64,000 nucleotides of DNA from Streptomyces sp. ML-6 (GTDB lineage Bacteria; Actinomycetota; Actinomycetes; Streptomycetales; Streptomycetaceae), in contig NZ_JAOTIK010000001.1 of the NCBI RefSeq assembly GCF_030116705.1, positions 1,445,001 through 1,509,000 of the forward strand. The letters are read 5' to 3'. Position 1 is the stretch's first letter. The number at the start of each line of letters is the position of its first letter. This document shows, one piece after another, positions 34,196-41,590 of the stretch. The notes under the pieces were generated by a model that worked only from the letters and a program-made list of their open reading frames with translations, did not search any database and had not been told where the DNA came from. Both the position numbers and the translations under genes were made by a program.

Positions 34196-35103
34196 CCGGC
34201 GCGCTCCTCGGTGGGAAGGGTCATGGGCGTGGTCGCGGGGGCGGCAGGGGTGGCGGGGGCCGTGGGGGCCGCCGCCGACTGCCAGCCGGGCCCGCGGAAG
34301 ATCCGCCCGGCGCGCTCGCTCCAACTGCTCGCCGCCCGTACGTCACGGGCGATGGCGACGTACTCGTGGGTGGCGACCCGCAGGGGGTTGAACGTGTCGA
34401 TGTTCTTGGTGAGGCCGAAGACGGGGCGCTCCGTCTCGGCCGTGAAGGACCCGAAGAGCCGGTCCCAGACGATCAGGATGCCGCCGAAGTTCCGGTCCAG
34501 GTAGCCGCCCTGCGACGCGTGGTGCACCCGGTGGTGGGAGGGCGTGTTCAGCACGTACTCGAAGGGCCTGGGCAGCTTGTCGACGCGCTCGGTGTGCACC
34601 CAGAACTGGTAGACGAGGTTGGCCGACGAGCAGAAGGCGAGCGCGGCCGGGTGGACCCCGCAGGCGATCATCGGCAGGTAGAACGGCCAGACGGTCAGCG
34701 AGGTCCAGGGCTGGCGCAGCGCGGTGGAGAGGTTGAACTTCCGGCTGGAGTGGTGGACCACGTGGCAGGCCCAGAGGATCCGGATGACGTGGTGACCGCG
34801 GTGCGACCAGTAGTAGAAGAAGTCCTGCGCGAGCAGCATCAGCAGCACGGTCCACCACAGCACGGGGACGCGCAGCGGGGTCAGTTCGTAGACGGCGGTG
34901 TAGATCGCGACGACGGGCACTTTCCACAACAGGTCGAAGGCCAGGCTGCCCAGCCCCATGCTGATGCTGGTGACGGTGTCCTTCGTCTCGTACCCGGCGG
35001 CCTCCTCGTCGGGGTGGAAGTGGTGGAGGGCCATTTCCAGGACGGTGAGCAGGACGAAGGCCGGTATGGACCAGAGCACTACATCGGGCAGGTTCGTCGG
35101 CAT
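34192..35103 (-). CDS. sterol-desaturase / fatty-acid-hydroxylase family di-iron membrane enzyme
   Basis: A 303-residue membrane di-iron enzyme. The three histidine boxes are complete: SHRGHH (His101, 104, 105), CHVVHHS (His114, 117, 118) and SHHRVHHA (His190, 191, 194, 195). The spacing YWSHRGHHVIRILWACHVVHHS and the NIDTFNPLRVATHEYVAI tail resemble alkylglycerol-monooxygenase-type members more than desaturases. The Pro/Ala-rich last 35 residues are disordered. It probably hydroxylates a lipid using O2. The start is ATG 35103; the upstream gap holds a TTGTT/AACAA palindrome. Coupled to the lysoplasmalogenase-like gene. Confidence 0.9.
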   Translation of the reverse strand: MPTNLPDVVLWSIPAFVLLTVLEMALHHFHPDEEAAGYETKDTVTSISMGLGSLAFDLLWKVPVVAIYTAVYELTPLRVPVLWWTVLLMLLAQDFFYYWSHRGHHVIRILWACHVVHHSSRKFNLSTALRQPWTSLTVWPFYLPMIACGVHPAALAFCSSANLVYQFWVHTERVDKLPRPFEYVLNTPSHHRVHHASQGGYLDRNFGGILIVWDRLFGSFTAETERPVFGLTKNIDTFNPLRVATHEYVAIARDVRAASSWSERAGRIFRGPGWQSAAAPTAPATPAAPATTPMTLPTEERAG

Positions 35104-35142
35104 GGCAGCACCGTAGGGCCGCGGGCGGGCCGGGACCAGACG

Positions 35143-35155
35143 TTGTTACCAACAA
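35143..35155. promoter_or_regulatory. TTGTT-ACC-AACAA palindrome
   Basis: A perfect 5+3+5 palindrome, 40 bases upstream of the sterol-desaturase-type gene and 97 bases upstream of the NACHT gene. It resembles small TetR/MarR-type operators; no regulator gene is nearby. A -10-like TACGAT for the NACHT gene is at 35211-35216. Confidence 0.4.
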
Positions 35156-35251
35156 GTATGCAAGACACGTTGTCAGCAGTCTTTGGTGACTTCCACCAAT
35201 GCGCTCGTCGTACGATCCCTGTGATCTGAGCCGTCCCGGGGAGGAAATGTC

Positions 35252-38200
35252 GTGCAGGGTCTGGAAGTTGCGCTGGTCCGGCTGGCGACGACGGTCATCG
35301 GCACGGTGGCCAGGTCACTGGTCGCGCCGCGGCCGGGAGCGGGCCTGGTCGGGGACCCGGTGCGCCCGCTCCCCCGCCCGGCGAAACCGGACCGGCTGGC
35401 GAAGGTGCTCGGCGGACGGCTGACGGAGTCGTACGCCGGGCTGCCCGAGCACGAGCGGCTGGCCGCCGTGGAGGCGGTGCGGGACACCTTCGCGGCGACG
35501 GGCGAGCTGACGGCGGACCGGCTGTTCGCCGTCGGCCTGGAGCCCGAGCGGCTGCGCGCCGCACTGTCGGCACCTGCGGCGGGCCTCTCGGAGCGTGCGG
35601 CCGAGCTGTACGAGGAGCTGCTCGGCCGGTGCTGCGCGCATGCCGTGGAGCAGCTGACCGCCCATCCGTCGTTCGCGGCCCGGGCCGCCGTGGAGCAGAC
35701 CCGCGCGACGGAGCGGACCCGGGAGCTGGTGGCGGAGGTGCAGGCGCGGGTGGGCCCGCGCCCGGACGCGGCGGCGTCGGCCTTCGAGCAGCGGTACGCG
35801 GAGTTCGTGGCCGCGGCCCACGGCCGGATGGGGCTGTTCGGGCTGACGCTGGGCCGGTCGGCGGCCGAGTGGCCGCTGGAGACGGCCTACATCAGCCTGA
35901 CGGTGAGCGGGAGCGGTGCCCGGCAGGGCGGGCCGGAGCATCCGGCCACGGTGACGGTCTCCGTCGAGCAGGCGCTGTCGGGGACGGACCGGCTGCTGCT
36001 GCGGGGCCCGGCCGGGTCGGGCAAGAGCACGCTGGTGCAGTGGCTCGCGGTGAACGCCGCCCGCCGTACGTTCGGCACCGGCCTGGCGGACTGGAACCGC
36101 TGTGTGCCGTTCGTCCTGCGGCTGCGCGCGTTCACCGCGCACGGGGCCCTGCCCACGCCCGAGGAGTTCCTGCGCGCGGCCGGGGTGCCGCTGCACGGCG
36201 CGGCGCCCGCCGGCTGGGCGGACCGGCTGCTGACCGAGGGCCGGGCGCTGGTCCTGGTCGACGGGGTGGACGAGGTCCCGACGCGGCTGCGCAACCGGAC
36301 CGAGCGCTGGCTCAAGGACCTGATCACGGCCTACCCGCGGGCCCGTTACGTGGTGACGACCCGCCCGTCCGCGGTGCCGGAGAGCTGGCTGTCCGGCTCC
36401 GGCTTCGAGGCGCACTCGCTGCTGCCGATGAACCAGAGGGACATCCGCTCGTTCATCGACCACTGGCACGCGGCGGCCCGCTCCGAGTGCGACGGCCCCG
36501 AGGAGCGCGAGCAACTGGACGTGTACGAGGCCTCGCTGCGGCGCGCGGTGGGCATGCGCCGCGACCTGGCGCGGCTCGCGACGAATCCGCTGATGTGCGC
36601 CCTGCTGTGCGCGCTCAACCGGGACCGCAGGATGCAGCTCCCGCGCGCCCGGAAGGAGTTGTACGACGCGGCGCTGGACATGCTGCTGGTGCGCCGGGAC
36701 ACGGAGCGCGAGATCACCGGGGTCGAGGGCGTGGACCTGACCCGCGAGGAGCAGACGGCGCTGCTCCAGCGGCTGGCGTACTGGCTGATCCGCAACGGCC
36801 AGGTGGAGGCGGACCGCGACGAGGCAGGGGCGATGGTCGCCGAGTGGCTGACGGCGATGCCCCAGGTGCGGGGGACGCCGGAGCAGGTGTTCGCGCACCT
36901 GCTGATAAGGAGCGGTCTGCTGCGCGAACCCGCCCCGGGCGCGGTGGGGTTCGTGCACCGGACCTTCCAGGACTACCTGGGCGCGAAGGCCGCGGTGGAG
37001 GCCCGTGACTTCGGCGTCCTGGCCAAGCACGCGCACGACGACCAGTGGCACGACGTGGTCCAGATGGCGGTGGGCCACGCCCGACCCGACGAACGGGCCC
37101 GGCTGCTGCGGCGGTTGCTCAAGCGCGCGGACCAGACCCGCAAGCACCGGCACCGGCTCGTGCTGCTCGCGGCGGCGAGTCTGGAACACGCGCCGGAACT
37201 GGACCCGGCGGTGCGTGCCGAGGTCCAGGAGCGGACGGCGGAGCTGCTGCCGCCGCGCGGCAGGGCGGAGGCGGAGGCGCTGGCCGAGGTCGGCGAACTG
37301 GTGCTGGAACTGCTGCCGGGGCCAAAGGAGGTGGAGGACGAGTACGCGGCGGGGGACGTGGTGCTGACAGCCGCACTCATCGGCGGCGAGGCCGCGTACG
37401 AGGTGGTCAAGAGCTACCGGGACGACGAGCGGGAGTGGGTGGCGGCCCAGCTGACCAACGCGTGGGGGGCGTTCGACACCGATGACTACGCCCGGGAGGT
37501 GCTTGCGGCGCAGACCTGGGCCGAAGTCAGCGTCTCCGTGGCGAACTCCGATGAGCTGGCGGCCCTGCGGTATGTGCCCGAGGCCCGGGGGATTCGCTTG
37601 GAGGGTGACCACCCGGACCTGTCCCCGCTGGTCCGGCGCCATGGACTGGAGAGGCTCTTCGTCTTCGACAACAAAGCACTGACCGATGTCTCCCCGCTGG
37701 CCTCGATGCGATCGCTCACGGAAGTGGGGCTCAGTCTGTGTCCCGAAGTCCGCGATCTGAGCCCGCTGTCGGACCTTCCGCTCACCTGGTTGTCCCTGAA
37801 CCAACTGCATCCCGATGTGCCGGTGGAGCAGCTGGAGCCCTTCACGGAGGTCCGCGACCTGCACCTGGGCCACCGCTTCGCCGTCGACAGCATCGGCGAA
37901 CTGGCGCTGAGCAGCCGGCTCAGGTCACTCTCCCTGATCAGGGATGCCCGCGAACTGAGCCTGGACGGGGTCGAGCAGTGGACCGAGCTGGAAGACCTCC
38001 GCGTCGAAAGTCTCTCGCAGCTTCAGTACGTGTGCCGGACCCCGTTCTTCCGTCGCCTCCGTCGGCTCACCCTCGGGTTGCTGGATGACCTGGAACTGGC
38101 CCGGCTCGCCGGTCTGACCACCCTGCCCACCCTCGTGCTCATCTCCTGCCGCCTGCGGCACGGACTGGAACCGCTGCGGGAACTGCCCGCGCTGACTCGA

Positions 38201-38347
38201 CTCCAGCTGCACGCCCGGCCCGGGAACGGCCCCTACGACCTGACCCCCCTGGCCGACCTCGACAACCTCACGATCCACATGGGCAGCCAGACGGTGGCCA
38301 CCGGCACCGAGCTCTTCCCGCCCGAGCGGATCGTACGGCTCGGCTGA
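35252..38347 (+). CDS. NACHT NTPase with C-terminal leucine-rich repeats (NLR-like)
   Basis: A 1031-residue STAND NTPase. The N-terminal ~230 residues are helical with no recognisable enzyme motif, and resemble the NACHT N-terminal helical domains of actinobacterial members. The NACHT core has Walker A GPAGSGKSTLVQWLA (about residues 252-266), Walker B LVLVDGVDEVPTRLR (about 331-345), the sensor region YVVTTRPSAVPESWL and a winged-helix part ending FVHRTFQDYLGAKAA. A HEAT-like helical stretch (about 590-740) leads into leucine-rich repeats (about 790-1010; SPLASMRSLTEVGLSLCP and similar). Starts at GTG 35252 behind GGGGAGGA. Bacterial NACHT proteins include phage-defence sensors, so an immune role is plausible but unproven. 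It is convergent with the VIT transporter. Confidence 0.9.
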   Translation: MQGLEVALVRLATTVIGTVARSLVAPRPGAGLVGDPVRPLPRPAKPDRLAKVLGGRLTESYAGLPEHERLAAVEAVRDTFAATGELTADRLFAVGLEPERLRAALSAPAAGLSERAAELYEELLGRCCAHAVEQLTAHPSFAARAAVEQTRATERTRELVAEVQARVGPRPDAAASAFEQRYAEFVAAAHGRMGLFGLTLGRSAAEWPLETAYISLTVSGSGARQGGPEHPATVTVSVEQALSGTDRLLLRGPAGSGKSTLVQWLAVNAARRTFGTGLADWNRCVPFVLRLRAFTAHGALPTPEEFLRAAGVPLHGAAPAGWADRLLTEGRALVLVDGVDEVPTRLRNRTERWLKDLITAYPRARYVVTTRPSAVPESWLSGSGFEAHSLLPMNQRDIRSFIDHWHAAARSECDGPEEREQLDVYEASLRRAVGMRRDLARLATNPLMCALLCALNRDRRMQLPRARKELYDAALDMLLVRRDTEREITGVEGVDLTREEQTALLQRLAYWLIRNGQVEADRDEAGAMVAEWLTAMPQVRGTPEQVFAHLLIRSGLLREPAPGAVGFVHRTFQDYLGAKAAVEARDFGVLAKHAHDDQWHDVVQMAVGHARPDERARLLRRLLKRADQTRKHRHRLVLLAAASLEHAPELDPAVRAEVQERTAELLPPRGRAEAEALAEVGELVLELLPGPKEVEDEYAAGDVVLTAALIGGEAAYEVVKSYRDDEREWVAAQLTNAWGAFDTDDYAREVLAAQTWAEVSVSVANSDELAALRYVPEARGIRLEGDHPDLSPLVRRHGLERLFVFDNKALTDVSPLASMRSLTEVGLSLCPEVRDLSPLSDLPLTWLSLNQLHPDVPVEQLEPFTEVRDLHLGHRFAVDSIGELALSSRLRSLSLIRDARELSLDGVEQWTELEDLRVESLSQLQYVCRTPFFRRLRRLTLGLLDDLELARLAGLTTLPTLVLISCRLRHGLEPLRELPALTRLQLHARPGNGPYDLTPLADLDNLTIHMGSQTVATGTELFPPERIVRLG

Positions 38348-38361
38348 AGGGACCGGAGCGC

Positions 38362-39075
38362 TCACACCCCCGCCGCCCCCAGCAGCTGCCCCGCCCCGTA
38401 GGTGACCGCCATCGCCAGCGCTCCCCCGCCCATGTTCCGCAGCACCGCGGGCCCGGCCGCCGCCTCGCCCAGGCGGGCGCTCCACCAGCCCGTCAGGGCG
38501 AGGGCGGCGAGCACCGACAGCACGGTCACCGGCAGCCGCAGCGTCGTCGGGGGCAGCACGATCGCCAGCAGCGGCAGCAGTGCGCCGACCGTGAACGCCA
38601 GGAAGCTGGCGCCCGCCGCGTGCCACGGGTTCGTCAGTTCGTCCGGGTCGATGCCCAGCTCGACCGCCGCGTGGGCGCGCAGCGCGTCGCGTTCGGTGAG
38701 CTGGACGGCGGCCTCGCGGGCGACCTCGCGGCTCAGCCCCTTGCCCTCCAGCAGGCCGGTCAGCTCCTCGAGTTCCTCCTCCGGGGCCTCCATCAGCTCC
38801 TGCTTCTCCGTCGCCAGCGCGGCCATCTCCGAATCGCGCTGGGTGGAGACCGACACGTACTCGCCCGCCGCCATCGACATGGACCCGGCCAGCAGTCCCG
38901 CCAGGCCGGCCGTGAGCAGGGTGCCGCGGTCCGCGGTGGCACCGGCCACGCCGACGACCAGGCCCGCGGTGGAGACCACCCCGTCGTTGGCGCCGAGGAC
39001 GGCGGCGCGCAGCCAGTTCAGCCGGGTGCCGAGCCCGTTGCCGTGCGGTTCGTGGTGCGTCCGGGAATCCGTCAC
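38362..39075 (-). CDS. VIT1/CCC1-family iron/manganese transporter
   Basis: A 237-residue VIT-family protein with five membrane helices. The substrate helix GANDGVVSTAGLVVGVAGA and the second MSMAAGEYVSVSTQRDSE are diagnostic. A cytoplasmic insert rich in Glu (about 85-140; MEAPEEELEELTGLLEGKGL) is the metal-binding domain. The family moves Fe2+ or Mn2+ out of the cytosol, protecting from metal excess. The ATG is at 39075. Its 5' side faces a 25-bp tandem-repeat block; it is convergent with the NACHT gene, without an obvious terminator in the 14-base gap. Confidence 0.93.
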   Translation of the reverse strand: MTDSRTHHEPHGNGLGTRLNWLRAAVLGANDGVVSTAGLVVGVAGATADRGTLLTAGLAGLLAGSMSMAAGEYVSVSTQRDSEMAALATEKQELMEAPEEELEELTGLLEGKGLSREVAREAAVQLTERDALRAHAAVELGIDPDELTNPWHAAGASFLAFTVGALLPLLAIVLPPTTLRLPVTVLSVLAALALTGWWSARLGEAAAGPAVLRNMGGGALAMAVTYGAGQLLGAAGV

Positions 39076-39136
39076 CCGGGGATGGTCTCACCCCGCCCCC
39101 TCACAGACGTGCGGAAACACCAGGGTGTACGGGAAA

Positions 39137-39235
39137 CCGGGGACGGCCGGAGGAGGGGGTCCGGGAACGGCCGGAACAGGAGACTCCGGAGCCGGCCGGA
39201 AGAGAGGAGTCCGGGGACGGCCGGAATAGGAGACT
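39137..39235. repeat. four tandem copies of a 25-bp repeat
   Basis: Units at 39137-39160 (24 bp), 39161-39185, 39186-39210 and 39211-39235 share CCGGGGACGGCCGGAA followed by an AGGAGACT-like end. Copy 4 is nearest the exonuclease start (30 bases). AGGAG in each unit resembles a ribosome site, but no start codon follows at the right distance except possibly GTG 39259 or ATG 39265 after the last copy. Confidence 0.85.
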
Positions 39236-39264
39236 GTCAGTCGCGGCCCGTATTCTCTGTGACC

Positions 39265-40257
39265 ATGCTCGACGACCGCCAGACCGCAGCACCATGGCCG
39301 ACCTCCTACCCACCGGGGTACGCGGTCGTCGACGTGGAGACCACCGGGCTCGCCCGGGACGACCGGATAGTGTCCGCCGCCGTCTACCGTCTGGACGCCC
39401 GGGGCGACGTCGAGGACCACTGGTACACCCTCGTCAACCCGGAGCGTGATCCCGGTCCGGTCTGGATCCACGGCCTGACCAGCGACGTCCTCGAAGGCGC
39501 CCCGCTCTTCCCGGAGATCGCCGCCCAGCTGTCCGAGCGGCTCACGGGCCGCGTCCTGGTCGCGCACAACGCGGCCTTCGACTGGTCGATGCTGGCCCGG
39601 GAGTACGCGCGGGCCTCGGTCCTCGCCCCCGTCCAGCAGCGGCTGTGCACCATCGCGCTCTCCAAGGAGCTGCGGCTCCCGCTGCCCAACCACAAGCTGG
39701 AGTCGCTGGCCGCGCACTTCGGGGTCGTGCAACAGCGCGCCCACCACGCGCTGGACGACGCCCGGGTCCTGGCCGAGGCGTTCCGGCCGAGCCTGCACGC
39801 GGCGGCGCGGGGCGGGGTGCGGCTGCCGCTGCTGGAGTGCCGGCCCCTGACCGAGTGGTCGGACTCCCCGGTCACCCCGCGGTCCGGCCCCCGGTCCTCG
39901 TACGGCCAGAGCTCCTGGCGGGCCCCGCGCAAGCGCCCGGCGTGCCCGTATCCGAACCCGGGGCGGTACGAGAAGGACAAGCCGCTCAAGCAGGGGATGC
40001 GGGTGGCGTTCTCCGGCGACACCTCCATCGACCGCGAGCTGCTGGAGGACCGGGCCGTGGAGGCCGGGCTGCACGTGGCGACCAGTGTGTCCCGGCTCAC
40101 CAGCCTGCTGGTGACCAACGACCCGGACTCGGCGACGTCGAAGACGGTGAAGGCCAAGTCGTTCGGCACCCCGATCCTGGACGAGAGCGCCTTCACCCAT
40201 CTGCTGCGCGACGTGGCCCCCGCGACGGTGCGGCCGGCCGCGCCGTCATCGGAGTGA
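39265..40257 (+). CDS. DEDDh 3'-5' exonuclease with BRCT domain
   Basis: A 330-residue exonuclease of the DnaQ superfamily. Exo I is VVDVETTGLARDDRIV (Asp23, Glu25), Exo II HNAAFDWSMLAREY, and Exo III epsilon RAHHALDDARVLAEAF gives the DEDDh His and Asp. Residues ~255-325 are a BRCT domain (MRVAFSGDTSIDRELLEDRA, LLVTNDPDSATSKTVKAKSF). The stand-alone combination with BRCT points to a repair or proofreading-like exonuclease, not the polymerase III epsilon chain. The ATG at 39265 has no clear ribosome site; GTG 39259 is an alternative. Confidence 0.93.
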   Translation: MLDDRQTAAPWPTSYPPGYAVVDVETTGLARDDRIVSAAVYRLDARGDVEDHWYTLVNPERDPGPVWIHGLTSDVLEGAPLFPEIAAQLSERLTGRVLVAHNAAFDWSMLAREYARASVLAPVQQRLCTIALSKELRLPLPNHKLESLAAHFGVVQQRAHHALDDARVLAEAFRPSLHAAARGGVRLPLLECRPLTEWSDSPVTPRSGPRSSYGQSSWRAPRKRPACPYPNPGRYEKDKPLKQGMRVAFSGDTSIDRELLEDRAVEAGLHVATSVSRLTSLLVTNDPDSATSKTVKAKSFGTPILDESAFTHLLRDVAPATVRPAAPSSE

Positions 40258-40321
40258 ACCGGCGGCGACTCGCCCGCCCACCGCTCGCCCGCCGGTGCCC
40301 TCGCGTCCGACCCTGTGGCGC

Positions 40322-40555
40322 ATGGCACGTTGCGAGGTTTGCGGAAACGACTACGGCATGTCCTTCGAGGTGCACGCGCAGGGCGCGGTGCACGTCTTCG
40401 ACTGCTTTTCCTGCGCCATCCACCGCATGGCGCCCATCTGTGAGCACTGCCGGGTCCAGATCATCGGCCAGGGCGTCGAGGTCGAGGGGCACTGGTTCTG
40501 CGGCGGTCACTGCGCCCGCGCCGAGGGGAAGGTGGGCATCATCGACAAGGTCTGA
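40322..40555 (+). CDS. small cysteine-rich zinc-finger protein
   Basis: A 77-residue protein packed with potential zinc ligands: RCEVCGNDYG, FDCFSCAIHRMAPICEHCRVQ and HWFCGGHCARAEG. The pattern of paired CxxC/HxxC motifs suggests two zinc knuckles of treble-clef type. A conserved actinobacterial family of unknown function. The ATG at 40322 lacks a ribosome site, so the mRNA may be leaderless or coupled to the upstream exonuclease (64-base gap). Followed by SURF1 after about 100 bases. Confidence 0.82.
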   Translation: MARCEVCGNDYGMSFEVHAQGAVHVFDCFSCAIHRMAPICEHCRVQIIGQGVEVEGHWFCGGHCARAEGKVGIIDKV

Positions 40556-40624
40556 CCGCCGGCCGCCGCACTTCCTCCCCCTGCACCACCCGCCCCCGGC
40601 ACGATGCACCCCACCCCTGCGCGA

Positions 40625-40662
40625 TGCACCCCACGACCCCGGTTGTACCGTCGTGGGGTGTA
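40625..40662 (+). promoter_or_regulatory. inverted repeat over the SURF1 start codon
   Basis: TGCACCCCACGAC (40625-40637) pairs 12 of 13 with GTCGTGGGGTGTA (40650-40662). The right arm contains the GTG start (40658). A direct copy of the left arm core, GATGCACCCCAC, occurs just before at 40603-40614. It could sequester the start codon or be an operator. Confidence 0.5.
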
Positions 40663-41479
40663 CCGCTTCCTGTTGACCCGGCAGTGGCTTCTCCTCGCCC
40701 TCCTCGCCCTCGTCCTGATTCCCACGATGGTCGAGCTGGGTTTCTGGCAGTTCCACCGGCATGAGCACAGGGTCGAACAGAACGCCCTGATCTCCCGCAA
40801 CCTCAAGGCGAAGCCGGTCCCGGTCGCCTCGCTCACCTCCCCGGGTCACACGGTGCCGCGCTCCGACTACTGGCGGACGGTGACGGCCACCGGCACGTAC
40901 GACCCCGAGCACCAGGTGGTCGTGCGCCGCAGGACCTCCTCCGACGACCGGGTCGGCTTCCACGTGCTGATCCCGCTCGACCTCAAGGGCGGCGGCACGG
41001 TCCTGGTCAACCGCGGCTGGGTGCCCGCCGCCGCGAGCCAGCGCGACTTCCCCGACGTGCCGCCCGTGCCCCGGGGCGAGGTGACCGTCACCGGACGGCT
41101 CAAGGCCGACGAGACGACGGACGCCAGCGGCATCAAGAACATCTCGGACCTGCCGGACCGCCAGGTGATGCTGATCAGCAGCGCCCAGGAGGCCGAGCGG
41201 CTCTCCCGTCCGGTGCTCGGCGGCTACATCGAGCAGACCGCACCCGAGCCGGTCGACGGCTCCCCGGAGCTGATCGGCTCCCCCGACTCCGGTTCGATCG
41301 GCCCGCACATGGCGTACGCCGTGCAGTGGTGGCTGTTCGCCGCCGCTGTCCCGGTCGGGTACGTGGTCCTCGCCCGCCGGGAGAAGCGCGACCGGGCCCA
41401 GGCGGCGGCCGAGGAGGCGTCCGGCTCCGACCCGGAGGAGCCCGGCAGGCCCGGGAAGCCGGAGCCCGCGACGGCCTGA
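40658..41479 (+). CDS. SURF1-family cytochrome-oxidase assembly protein
   Basis: A 273-residue SURF1/Shy1 homologue. The first helix is at residues 9-27 (LLLALLALVLIPTMVELGFWQ) with the family motif GFWQFHRHEHR directly after it. The extracytoplasmic domain contains YWRTVTATGTYDPEHQVVV and VNRGWVPAA. The second helix is near residue 220 (MAYAVQWWLFAAAVPVGYVVLARR). SURF1 helps insert haem into the aa3 oxidase. The start is GTG 40658, inside the inverted repeat; the longer frame to 40604 was rejected. The C-terminal tail is charged and disordered. Confidence 0.93.
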   Translation: MYRFLLTRQWLLLALLALVLIPTMVELGFWQFHRHEHRVEQNALISRNLKAKPVPVASLTSPGHTVPRSDYWRTVTATGTYDPEHQVVVRRRTSSDDRVGFHVLIPLDLKGGGTVLVNRGWVPAAASQRDFPDVPPVPRGEVTVTGRLKADETTDASGIKNISDLPDRQVMLISSAQEAERLSRPVLGGYIEQTAPEPVDGSPELIGSPDSGSIGPHMAYAVQWWLFAAAVPVGYVVLARREKRDRAQAAAEEASGSDPEEPGRPGKPEPATA

Positions 41480-41590
41480 CGCCGGGTCCGCGGGCGGGGA
41501 GAGGGCGCCACCGGGCGGGGCGGTCCGCCACCGGGCGACCCGCGTGCCGGTGTTGCTTAACGGGGCCCCGGCCCGGGAACACGCCAGAAC

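Noticed and set aside
35199..35251. ATG at 35247 as a start in the NACHT leader
   Set aside because: It belongs to another frame that ends after 74 codons; the NACHT frame starts at GTG 35252 with the same ribosome site.
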